From Karalla daura (taxonomy: Eukaryota > Chordata > Actinopteri > Chaetodontiformes > Leiognathidae), in assembly GCA_029224185.1 (NCBI GenBank), contig CM055198.1, positions 24,382,616 through 24,446,615 of the forward strand: DNA of 64,000 bases. The letters run 5' to 3'. The notes beneath the pieces were generated by a model. It was not told the DNA's origin and did no database searches. It saw only the letters and a program-made list of their open reading frames with translations. Position 1 is the stretch's first letter, and each line of letters begins with the position of its first letter. A program made the position numbers and the translations under genes. Below are positions 11,266 to 42,214 of this stretch, piece after piece.

Positions 11266-12993
11266 AACCTGGAGCACACCACTCATGAAGATGAACTTGG
11301 CTCGGCAAACCCCTTAAAAAACCCTCAACACACACAGACACACACCAGGGATACTTCACTTGAACAAAACACACGATGGCCTCGGCCATCCGGGTGATAT
11401 CCTCCCATATCTGGACATAAGTCCTGAGACTCAGTGCTTGTATGTAGGGAGCAGAACAACAGGACTATGAGGAGAAGTGATGCTTCACTACCTGTCCTCT
11501 CACTGCACAGGCCCATGTCATTATTGCCTTTTTTATGTCATGTCCTCAAATATTTGTAGCAGGAGCAGATGGCTTTGAGTCATTTTTCTCTACGGTGTAA
11601 TTATTTGTTTGTAATTATGTTTTTTAAGAGTATTTAAGTACGTCTGTTTGTGTATAGCAAAAGTATTACTGCACACTCTGCTCGTTGGACATCTCTCAAG
11701 CAATTTTTCTGAGCCGACAAAGTGAAAGCACAAAAGCCGTCCATTTCATGAAAGCTCAAATTCAGGTTGAAATGTCTCCTCATGAATGTTAGTTTGCAAT
11801 GACTTTTGTCCTGATTTGTTTTGTGGATGAGAAAAGCCCTGACGTGTAGAGAAGAACCATCCAGGTCGGCAGAGTCTGTTCAACAACTTCTCTAAGCGGC
11901 GTGCTAGTGTGGGACGCGCTCCACCTCCACTTTTTACCTGTTCAATCTTTTTGTGCTTTTATACATGCTGAGCTTTGCTGCCTGACAGCTCTGGAGTAGA
12001 TGCGGTGCGAGCCACGCTGAGGGGAAGACCTCACGATGAAATGTTTTTGAACAGAGGAAACGATTTACTGCTTTTCATACTGACACTCAGAGTAACGAAA
12101 GGGAAGAGACGAGATGATCTACTCTGTCAAAGTTGTTCCTTGATATGTCTGAAAACTTGTGAATTCTCACTGCTATCTTGTGCTTTAATGTCTTATAAAT
12201 TCAGCCAATTTCACTTTTCAACCTGTTGTCAGTGCTTTGTGGAGATGATTGAGTTGAACCAGGGTCTCATTCACTCAAATTCAGGAGTGTTGATGAGGCT
12301 ACCACTACAGGTTTTCACCAAATGTTTAACAATGTTCTCATTCAAATGATGATCTTGAAGTTGCAGTTAGGCAGTTTTTAATGTTTGGTGATGAATGGAT
12401 CGCACAGACTGCCGAAGCAGGCAGAAAGCAGACGTTCCATGAAGTCGAGCCACTGAGATGATATGACGACTACTAAATAAAGTCTGACTGAAGCAGCTGC
12501 TCGGCCGTGGCCTGTGCTTTGTGTCCAATATTACATTTGTTAAAACAGAGCATCACATTTCTCTTCATAGTAAATCCACCATGAAGGGACCAAAGCACCA
12601 GAACTGTTCACTTTGAGAAACAGGTGGAGCCTGTCGGGTAGAAGACGGTTGTGTTGGGACACATTTTTAGTGGCAAGAAACATTAAAACTAAATTAAATC
12701 TGCAAGCAAGGTATTAAAGGCTATATCATTTATACAATATATAATTATATTATTTTTGAATGAACTGTGATTTTTAAAGGGAGGTATTAAACATTTGCAG
12801 AGAACTGAAACTTGTTACAGAAAGTGCATAGTGCTACATGTTCTGCAATTTAATGCATCATAAGAGGTGAGATTTTAGGTTTTTCTCTGTGACATCTTAA
12901 ACCTTTCTATTACACCCAAGATTTACCCAGAGAGAATTTTGTCTAACAAAGCTGTGTGATATTGACTGAGTAGAGAAGAGAACTGTACATTGA
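11266..12993. other. YIF1B 3' untranslated region and convergent intergenic space
   Basis: No coding sequence is supported. The first 1.2 kb is probably YIF1B 3' UTR, ending near an AATAAA at 12476-12481. From about 12770 the sequence resembles the region below the stop codon of HERC copy B (around 23345-23522), so the duplicated HERC unit appears to begin there. YIF1B and HERC copy A converge. Confidence 0.6.
12476..12481 (+). terminator. Candidate polyadenylation signal of YIF1B
   Basis: AATAAA about 1.2 kb after the YIF1B stop codon, the first convincing hexamer on this strand. Confidence 0.5.
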
Positions 12994-22202
<9,209 letters not shown>

Positions 22203-23522
22203 CCCACCGAGGATCCGCTGTGTCCTCAGCCCGGACCTGACAACTTCAGACGTCTGAACTCGGCAGGTATACATCAAGGTAAGTACTCGTCACTACCTGG
22301 CCTGCTACGGCAACACCACTTGGACAAACTACGCGGCTGTCGGATTTGCGCGAACCGTAGAGATCGTGCGTACAGTAGCCTGCCTGGCACTGTGCCCACT
22401 GTGTGCATGTTCTTTAGCTTTAATCTTTCTGGATTCTGTACCAAATTCTGAGTAGCACGTCAATAATGAATTAATATAGTCAAACGAATTACAACAACGT
22501 TATTAAAGCCTCTCTTATAATCAGGAAAAACAAAACAAAGCAAATAAAGCTTAGTTTATGCTCAAGTCCTATGATATGAGTGCAAAAAGTGAACGGATTT
22601 AAACCGGAAGTACATTAGCTGTTGGCTTAGGAAATGCTATTTGCAGTAACAATGAGTAGCCTTTGTCAACCAGCCTTATGACAATTATGTCACAAGCTCG
22701 TTAGTGGTGCTGCAGGATTAGACTGCGTTGACATATGATCTTACATCCATGGGCCTGCTGTAACAGGCTAGACTGGTGAAGTTAACTGTTAGCTAGGTTC
22801 TTGGGGGTTATACCAGTGAGTTGACAGGGTGCTGAGTATGCAGACACCAATAAACATTTTTTAATAGTGCTCTGCTAACTTAGAGAACTTACCCGCCAGT
22901 GCAACAGCTGAACTGGTCCACAAGGCTGTGATTCTCCATTAAAGAAAAACCCTGACACCTGTCAATTAACCTGAGTCTGATTTCAACAGGCTAATATTTA
23001 ATAATCCTCCTTCAGGGCTGCTGCTCTCTGTTCCGCTATCCTTGTTCCTGGAGTCTATCTCCAGCTCAGAGAGGGCAAAGGAAGGGACACTGGACAGATA
23101 TCTAGTCCATGACAACAATCAGTCACACAACCAAGTACATTCCCTCCAAAGTCTTCATCCAAAACACCCCTTTTACAGTTATCATGTTTTTGTTTTTTAT
23201 AAGTTAAGGAAAACAGCAAATTACATTGTCCACAATTGTCCTTCCATCTCATTGGAAGAGTAAAGGATGGCAGTATTTATAAGTCATCAGTCACACTGAA
23301 ATACAGAGGAATCAGTACAGAATCAGAATGAGGAGGATTAGGAGAGAACTAAAACATTTGCAGAGAACTGAAGCTTGTAACTACGTGCATAATACTACTA
23401 CATGTTCTGTGAGTTAATGCATCATGAGTAGTGAGATTTTGGGTTTTTCTGTGTGAGAATTTTGTCTTCCAAAGCTATGTAATATTGACTGAATAGAGAA
23501 GAGAACTGTACATTGACTAATT
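22203..23522. other. Spacer between HERC copies B and A
   Basis: No gene is supported. This spacer is shorter than the other two and clearly diverged from them, but shares a block around 23150-23260 with the C/B and D/C spacers (CATGTTTTTGTTTT and a following AAGGAAAACA segment). It should contain the promoter of copy A; I find no ISRE-type motif in it. Confidence 0.6.
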
Positions 23523-33317
<9,795 letters not shown>

Positions 33318-33549
33318 TTCATCAAAGCCACTGGCCGTTTATCAGCGCCAGCCAGAGAACTGCCTTCCCCAGTGGCCAGCCATGGTACTGCAACGGAAGT
33401 CCGCTCTCCCTAAAAGTATTTTCCCTATCGAGGGCACTAGTAAAAGAGCCTGCCGTTGACAGAACGCCTCTATTGTATTTTTTTTACGTCTTTGACTTCA
33501 TATTTATTATTGTTTTAGAGGACAAAAAAGCCCTTGAGAAGTTTCATAT

Positions 33550-33650
33550 TCCCGCGTAACGTCACAGCTGCTCACGCGCACTTTCAAAGCGCGTCCACGT
33601 GGTCTCGGGAGCGAGGATGCCTGTTCGGCTCCATGGGCCGAGGTCAGTGT
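33550..33650 (+). promoter_or_regulatory. CpG-rich promoter-like segment upstream of copy B
   Basis: Contains ACGTCAC (CRE-like), CACGTG (E-box), several CGCG and GCGC steps, and a short frame starting ATGCCTGTTCGGC that ends at a donor-like CCGAG|GTCAGT on the plus strand. It may be a divergent promoter for HERC and a plus-strand transcript. Evidence is only compositional. Confidence 0.3.
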
Positions 33651-34378
33651 GTTCGACTATTGTTATACATGTTATTTTATCAGATATCACCCGCTTGTTA
33701 GTTTTACTTTTTAAGCGGATTTTTGTGTGTATTATATGATCTTTAGAACGTAAAAACTGCTTTAAAATTGCAGTTAATTATTCATCTCTCGTCAAATACT
33801 TAGTAGTGTTTTTCATTCTTCAAGTAGCCTATGTGACAGTTTCTGTGATGTGTGTCACCCGCCCGTTGTCAAGCCTTCATATATATACATATCATATATT
33901 AATGTTCATAGCAGCTATTGGAACTGAGCAAAAGAACAGGTCGGCCATCTTACGATGGTCAAGCACTGTGGAACCCGATGTAACCTGAGGTAAGGACAGT
34001 GACCTGCACTGAAGTTACTGCTCTTATCTCGCTGAAATTTTGACACATTTACAAAGATTTACAAACGCGTACAAACATTAATCTATTTTTTAGGACATGA
34101 CATTCTACACAACTATGCAGTATCATAAATACATGTTGGATGTTTATAACAAACCAAACCGTTTGAAAATCGGTTGAAGTCTGAGTAAGTTGTGTATCTA
34201 AAAAGTACGTCCCAGTACCAACACAATGTAATGGATGAGCGAGCTGCCTGAGGCGAGATGGCTGCCACGTGTGGACGTTTGACTCCGTGAGCGAGCAACG
34301 CGGACCAGGCATCTAGCTTTCTGTATATAGCTGTAGTTCGGACCTTCTAGGGATGGGGTGGAGCCGGACAGGGTGATA

Positions 34379-35160
34379 ATGGACCTGGAGAATGCAGATG
34401 AAGGTGAGGATGAAGAAGGCGTGGTAACAGGTGAGGCGTCAGAGGCAGCACCGTCTTTAACACAAGACTGTCCGACTGGTGGGCGATGGCGGGTGCTGGG
34501 AATCCTGGTGGCCCTGTGGATTTAAGTGGAGACCCAGCAGAGGGGCCGAGGCAGCCTCATATTCAGCCATACCCACGTCGGACATTTGGATCCCAGCTAA
34601 CATTGAGGAGTTTTAGCTACATGTGGTTCAAACAGCATTCTTGAAACACTCGAAGTCAGTTGATGCAGCTTTTTGCTACGCCTGTAGCATGCCCAGGGTC
34701 ACACAGAAAAGAGCTAGAAGATACTGTACCACATCTTTTCTGGAACAGTAACACACAAAGTCTTTATGGAGAAGCAACAGGAGCTTCAGTCCACCTTTGG
34801 AGGATGTGAGTAACCAGACGAATGCTCATAGAGCTACTGAAGCAAGATCACTGATTGGCCTGATTGATGCTGTTCTGAAGCTGATGTTTGTTCTGCACAT
34901 CTGTATGCTGGACAGAATAATCAGTCTCACAAAGAACTCTGCAGGTCACAGATTTGGAGCTGGCATCTGCCATTGATGTGGTCTTTGCAGTTGTCGATGC
35001 CCTCAAAGACAAAAACAATGCTGAAACATGGACTGAATCAATCACCCCCCCCCCATGATATTTTTGTGGAGCTGCTGCTGACAATGATGGATGGAAATGC
35101 AAAACTGGTTTGTGCAATATATTGTTTATGTTTGTGTAAGAATGACTCAACTTTTAAATA
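34379..35160 (+). pseudogene. Decayed hAT-family (ZMYM1-like, TTF-type zinc finger) transposase fragment
   Basis: Pieces in shifting frames read PYPRRTFGSQ, FSYMWFKQ, SKSVDAAFCYACSMP and LELASAIDVVFAVVDALKD. These match the order expected in hAT/ZMYM1-like proteins: the YPxxxFG entry, WF, the DAAFCYAC zinc-finger core, then a later helical stretch. Frameshifts and stops separate them, so no intact protein is made. An ATG GAC CTG GAG start at 34379 precedes the block, but is lost in the sister spacer. Confidence 0.65.
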
Positions 35161-35570
35161 CTGATACTAACTTATTGCTTTATCACAGAACACCAGCCGT
35201 GACCGGTTTCAACAATCACTGGACTCACGGGACCAAGTAAAGGAGCAAAAGCAAAAAAGTCTTTATCCAACATGTGCCCTTTACAATAATCATGTTTTTG
35301 TTTTGTTTTTTTATAAATTAAGGAAAACAAAAAACAAAAAGTTACATTGCCCACAATTATGCCTCTTCATGCTCTCCATCTCCTTGGAAGAGTAAAGAAA
35401 AAGATGTAAAAATCTGAAAGAGTCATCAGTCACACTGAAATACAGAGGAACTAGCAGAGAATAAGAAGGAGAACTCTTTTCTGCCCATAATGACTCCTGT
35501 TTCAGGCACTGCTACCTTCCAGAGAGATACAAATAAAGTGCTACTCTACCCTTCAGGCAAAGAGTTTTAA

Positions 35571-35638
35571 AGACTTAGAGGATTAGATTTAATTACTCTC
35601 AGTAAGACTTAGAGGATTAGATTTAATTACTCTCAGTA
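35571..35638. repeat. 34-base tandem duplication
   Basis: Two perfect adjacent copies of a unit starting AGACTTAGAGGATTAG. The D/C spacer has one copy, so the duplication is recent. Confidence 0.9.
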
Positions 35639-35800
35639 AAAAAATAAACAGAATTATTAGTCCATTTTAGCCTGATGTATTTCACACACAGCTCTAGCTT
35701 TTTGTTTTGATCATCGACCATACTTAAAATGTAAGATATGAGCAAACAAAGACGGTGGCATGAGCTTGGAAACGTCAGAGGAACTGTACATTGACTAATT

Positions 35801-38800
35801 TTAGATTTCAATGTTCTCCCTCAGGAAGCCTCTCTTATGATGAATGGCCTCACGAAGCCTGGTCAGCATCGTCGTCTCCACCTGGTTCTGATAGACTGGC
35901 AGGTGCAGCAGCACATGGCAGGTGAGTGCTTCTGGCAGGTGGAGGTCGTTGCTGTCTGGTAAATCTCTGACTGTCATCTTGACGCAGGCCATCCCATTGA
36001 AAGGCACACGGTCGAACCCTGAGACAAACACTGGCAGCACACAGAGAAGACCACACTGAAGAATCAAGTAAAAGAAAGCTGGACCCTCGTCCAATGTGGT
36101 GACTGACAGAGACCTAGGATGGTTGGGTAGAGAGCTCATCCTTGTTCTGTGGTGTTCACACAGAAGCTATGGAACATTGATTGACATGACATGACAGCTC
36201 CCCAGGGACTTCACCAAACTGCGGCCTCACAGCCATGTACCTTCATTTGTTCACATACCTGGACGGAGCTGGTGAACATGATAAATAGCACAGTTGGATG
36301 TAATACATACACAGGAACTTCTTCTTTTCCTCTGCTGTCAGGTTCTCAAACGCCTGCCAGAGGGCCAGGATGGTTGGATGTTGCTCATGGAAGACTCCCT
36401 CATAGACTGTGTTCTGTGTGACAAAACCAAAATATATTTGTCATATAAAGTCAAATAAAGAGATCAATCAAATCAGCCACATTGTTTTTAAAGCATTCAG
36501 AGACAGAAACAGGAGGATTTAAGGATTGGGGTTTAGACAGAACAGTCTGACAGACAGAGTTCTGCTCCAGCTTCCACCGTCAGAACCTTCAGACCCGGAC
36601 ACAACGAGCAGTCGGCTGTCAGAGGCCGTCTACGGAGACTTTTCCTGCCGATACAACACAGTGAGTCTCAACACTGTTGGCGAAGCCCATGCATGTATTA
36701 TAAGAACTGGATACAGACAAGACATGGCGGCCCATTCCTCCCTATGGAGCTGCTGCCTGGCTCAGACGCCTCTCCTCCTCCTCATGGACCCTGCAGTAGA
36801 GTCACTCCCATCAGCAACACGGGATCATGAACCAGTCCGTGTTGGGGAGAACACGCTGCCAGACCACACGCATGCTGTGAGAGAGCATGTGACCTGCTGG
36901 GACGTCACGCTGTGCTGGGGCTTTTCTGTCTTTAACTTTTTTTTTTGATACATTAATTAAAAATAACACATAAAAGTATGAAAGATCAGTAATTAGCTAT
37001 GTCTGCAGCTGTGGGTATCCTGTCAACAGTTTTAAAGCCATCTCTTTTGATTGCTGTCTATGGGGTGGCGCCCTACCCAGGTCTTATAATCCATCCATGG
37101 GGAAGCCCCCCTCCCCTGGTGAGGAGGTGCTCTGGTGCTGTCGGGCAAGTGAATCAGTGCACGGGAAGAAAACACTGAAGTGATTTCCTTTCTTTACATC
37201 CTGAAGTTGAGCACAGAATCTGAAATGAATACGATCTTTCTAAACTGCTGCTCAATGTCAACAGCTGTATTAGCGAGTTAGCGTTAGCGTCTTCTGGTCT
37301 CCCGTTGTTGCATGAAAAGTACAGTGGCCCAATTCCAATCTGCCTGGCATGTATTATAAAACCTGTATCCACAGTATTCCGCCCCGCCCATTCAAATGGT
37401 GTATTTTTTATTGGTTTGTTTAAGAACTTCCGGTCAGCTAGTTCCGGTTAGCTTTTCTAGATGATCCCAAGATGGGCGTTAGCTGGGTAGAGACGACCGA
37501 TGGCAAAGTATACATCACCCTAGTCTCATAACAGAGTGGATGGAGGACATGAGGAGATGACGTACGGGGATATTCATAAATTATATTCATATGGGGATAT
37601 TCATTCATAAACAGGCTCATACCGCCCCTGTTTGTGAACTTGCCTGGAAGTACTTTTTAAGTTAAGCGCCCTGAGGCAATGCCACCTGTCTTCTTCAATG
37701 AGGGGAGGCGGATAAAGGTTAAAGGTCTGCCCACAGCATTCACTTCTCCTCTTCTCGTGATTAAAACATTACGGTTGAAGAGACAATCGCCTCCTCTTCT
37801 AATTGTTATTGCAGCCATGGAGTGCACAAATAATACTCATCATTATGAATCACTTTTTATGACACTTGATATCAGCTATCGTCAATGAGTCTGCCACACC
37901 ACCAGAAGCTCTACCACAAAATAAACAAGATGGCTCCGCCCATGAAACCATGGAGAATAGGGTCTATAGGGCACTCTCAAAGCGCATGCGTGGCATCTCA
38001 CAGCGCTCTCTCTCCGGAACACTAATTGGTTCATACACCACGTTGCCTGATGGGAGTGACTCTACTGCACAGTATCCAAGGGGTCCTTGAAACAGAAACA
38101 AGTCGTATGTGCCAGGCGAGCAGGCTCCATAGGAATGAATGAGCCGCCATGGTAAGTGCCATATATGTAATACATCCATAATGCTACCTGATGTGCGTTG
38201 CCGCCATCTTGGACAGCTACGGAAACTCCACTTAGACAAATGTGTTGTTTGTTTGTGAGGGCTCCAGATGCTATGAATGGAACAGCACTTGTACAACTCT
38301 CACGTTACCTTGACAACATGTTGAAACTGACTAACAATCTACTAGCACTGCTACTAGCAGTCTTAAACAAAGAGGTAGTTTAAAAATAAGTATTCTATTC
38401 AGTGACAGACTGGTCATAGGGAAATATAGGAAAATGCCACAATGGCCATGTAGAGTTGCTGCCAATCACAACACTGTTCCGGTGTTGTGATTGGCATCCC
38501 ATGTGTGACCTCACTACACTCGCTGACTTGATGACACTCACTGACCCAACATGAACCCGACAGTGAGTCTTTAAGGGGTCAGTTTAGAATATAGCCAGTG
38601 CACCACCCACTGCGGGTGTGGGCGTTTGGGCGGGGGCAAAGTGTGAGCGGGGTGTTGGCTGTTGTCTGTGCGGTGTGTTCATGTCAACAGGCCACACTGT
38701 TGAAGGCTAATGGAGCCAGCGGCTGGCTTGGTGTGTCCAGGCCTATGAACAGACCTTCTTGAACACCTCCCAGTCATATTCTTCTTGGCCCAGCATCAGT

Positions 38801-41800
38801 GTCCTCAGCTCCTCCGGCTGGAAGAGGTTCACCACATGTCTGTTGCACACTGTGAAGAAGCCTCTCTTGAACTCCTCGAACACTCCCTCCACTGATGTGT
38901 TGAAGGCATGATTGACACAAGCCTTTACAAACTCTTCCCTGTTAGGAGAAATTATTCAGAATTATGAACGTAGTCAACACTTATAACCCATTTTTCACCA
39001 AAACATTTCGACTGATTTGTCTTTCTTCAGCTTCTTTAGCTGTCTATTAATCAAGTCTGTGTGTTCTTTCACACTGGAAGAGGAAATGGGAAACTTGTTT
39101 TGGTTGATTTCAACAGGCCCAGGGGGCCTGTAGGTACACAGGTATGCTTGCATGACTTCAAATAGTGCAAGTGACTCCAATCTATCTCAATCTATCTCAA
39201 TGGAACCCTGACCAATTATTTTTCATTTAATAAAATGTTTTAAGTTTGTTTTCGTTTTGCAGGTAACTGCAGAACTTCAGGGAACACTGACCTGAATGGC
39301 ACAGTAGAGGGTGATAGAGAGCAGCAGCTCATTTACAGTTCAAGCTGTAACTACAGACATGCTGCGGTGTGTTTTCAGAAAAACAAGAAACAACTTGGAG
39401 GACACCTGTTGTAGGAACCTCTGCGACCTAAACCACTTGTTATCCAGTACTTTGGCATAAACAAACCTGTTTGCCCATGTGACTTGTTTTCCGGGTTCTT
39501 TGGGATCGAGCTCAGCTGTCTCACCACCCCAGCTCATCTGTCATGACGTATATTCACAGTTAGGCTGAAACATCTCAGTCACCTGTGTACTCAGCAGTCA
39601 TTAGGACTGTGATGGAGCAAACCAACCGTGAAAGTCATCTCCAGGCTGTCGACTTCTTCGGGAGGGCAGTCCTCCAGTATGTACCGCCAGCTCCTGGAGA
39701 CACAGAGAGTTTATACAGAGTCACCTACAAAGAGTTCATACACATTAACCAACATTTCAGTGATGAGACAATGGCTCATTTAGAGCTGGAGAAGCTAAGA
39801 CACACCACCTTACATCCATCACAAATGACTGCATGTTTAAATCTTACTCTGCCATCACAGGTTCAAACTCCCTCATGTCATCCAGGGTGGGTTGGACTCC
39901 AAGCAGCTTCTTGAACAGAGCCAGTGGGAAGGGCATGTTGGCGATGTTTTGGTTGTAGGGAACCAGGCCACACAGAACGCCAAACAGGAAGTATTTCTTC
40001 ACTTCCACACTTGGCTGTTTGGTTGAAGATGAGAACCAGATCAGGATGTGGTGCAATTCAATAACTGCCACTGTAAGACTCACAGTCCAGACTGAATGTG
40101 TGATTTAGTTCGAGCTGAGCTGCCCTAAGAAATCATCAGCATTAGTAGTCTCACCCTGGGATGGAACCAGGCCAGAGTCTTTCCATCATTGTAAAAGAAC
40201 ATCTCTGTGTCGTCTGGATCCATGAGTTCTTTGAACACAAACAGGAAGAGGTCGTTTCTGTTGACATTCGATAATACCATGTTGTCCTTGTATTGTACCT
40301 GGGAAACATAACAGTGTAAAATAATTCAATTATATAATTATGAGATGATTGTTGCAAATGTGTATTTACTAAGTTGTGAGTAAAGTTTTGAAACATAGTG
40401 ACTAATGACTTCTGATTGAGACTGAACTGCATTATGGGAAACGTAGGATCAGATCAGGCAGTTTTAATGCAGTGTTTACCAAAAGCTCCTTTTGGAAGGT
40501 GCAGTGATCAGCTGCAGCGAGATGTCTGAAGGTGTCCTCCACCAGGTGAGTTCTCCTCAGCGTCAGCAGGAAGACGGGAGGTGGCGGGGGGTCGTTGAGA
40601 ATGTATAGTAACGCTTGTGATGTGTAATAATCAATATTAAACGTCATCTACAATAGCAAAAAACGGAACACAAAGAAATTATATGAAAGTCATGATTAGC
40701 AGATGCTGGCATCCATCCATCCATCCATCCATCCATCCATCCATCCTCCCAGTCAGTATATAGCGGGTTGGCTTGGTCTTAATATAATACGCTACTTTTA
40801 ATATAGTGTACCTTTATCACGGATGCGAAAAAATGGAAGAATGCCACTCTGTCAGGAAGTCCATATAGGAATGGGTAGCGGAGGAAGATGGCAGGAGTGT
40901 CCTCGTCATCCTGTAAAATGATCTTTTCATGAGCTGATGGGACAGCTGGTTGATCAGAAACACTGCACTCTGAGGGTTTTTACCTCTCTGTTAGAGGAGA
41001 TCATCCAGTTAGTTATAGCTCCATCTATTGGCAAAAACTGAATGACTTCCATTGTGAAAAATGTCATCAGTGGGACTTTGGACCCTCCAGCTTTGTTTGC
41101 CTGTGAAAAAGACCCACACATCAACAAGACAATTCCCATAATCTGACTGTAATCATGTCTTTGAGTTTAGCCTGACCAGGACACTTGTCTTCTTTGAGTC
41201 CAGACCTGCTCAGCACTCACCCTGTGGAGCAGCTTCAGGACTTCCAACAAGTGTTTGACTTCAGAGTTCCGAGTCACACAGTGCCCATGTCTGATCAAGA
41301 AGCCCAGGGCGTTCTTAAACACCATGATGTGCCTCGTCAACAGGGATGGTATCAGGGAAGACCACCAGCCTTCTGCACAACAAAACACGTGGTGTGCTCA
41401 TCCTGCAGTGCTCACACAACATATATCCAGCAGAACACACATGACCTTTACCTGGTTGACTGCAACACAGTTAGACAAAGTGTGTTCAACTTGAAGTGAC
41501 ATTTCAAAAGCTATTCCTTGTATTGATCACACTCATTTATTGATCTGATGTGGTGATTAGAAACAGAAAAGTCTTTACTTAGTTTTGTTAAGGCCTCCTT
41601 CCTCAGATCTGCGATGACACGTGCCAAAGGCAGCACTGTGTGGATGACATGGGAGTCCTCCTGGAGAGGTGGGAATGTCAGCAGAACCAGCAGGATCTCT
41701 GGAGACTTCAGGACAGCTGCTGAAGTCTCAAGCTGGTCCATCAGGTGTTTGAGGCTTATCTACACGGAGAGGAGATCTATTATGGCTCTATTTACCCACT

Positions 41801-42129
41801 ACGTTATGTGGGACTAGTTTCCTTATTTGAGTCAATGTATGTCCAAAGTGAAAGATCAAACGGTGTGAGCAGCGTTCTTAACTGATCCTTTGATCCATGG
41901 TTTCTCCAGCAGCTGGTCAAAGGCTCTGCTTGCTGCCTCAAGGTCTACGGTCAAGGCGTCTGCTTCTAGCAGAGGTCCACTGGTAAAAACAGGTCCATGC
42001 TTTAAGATGAACATTACAGTGTGCTTCAAAATATCACAGGCAGCCTGATCAATCAAAAATCACTTACCAAGCCTTCGTGAAACTTGCAACAAGACTTGAA
42101 CTTGTGAGAAACACTGATTTTAGTTCTCT

Positions 42130-42214
<85 letters not shown>

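Larger units (their letters stand above)
33318..35800. other. Spacer between HERC copies C and B
   Basis: Nearly identical to the D/C spacer. It holds the upstream region of copy B, a GC/CpG-rich promoter-like segment, decayed hAT sequence, a C-run, and a 34-base direct duplication (35571-35604 and 35605-35638) that the D/C spacer has only once. No intact gene is supported. Confidence 0.65.

Noticed and set aside
33806..33988. Small frames in the HERC spacers
   Set aside because: Short, without motifs, in sequence duplicated as spacer; no evidence of coding.
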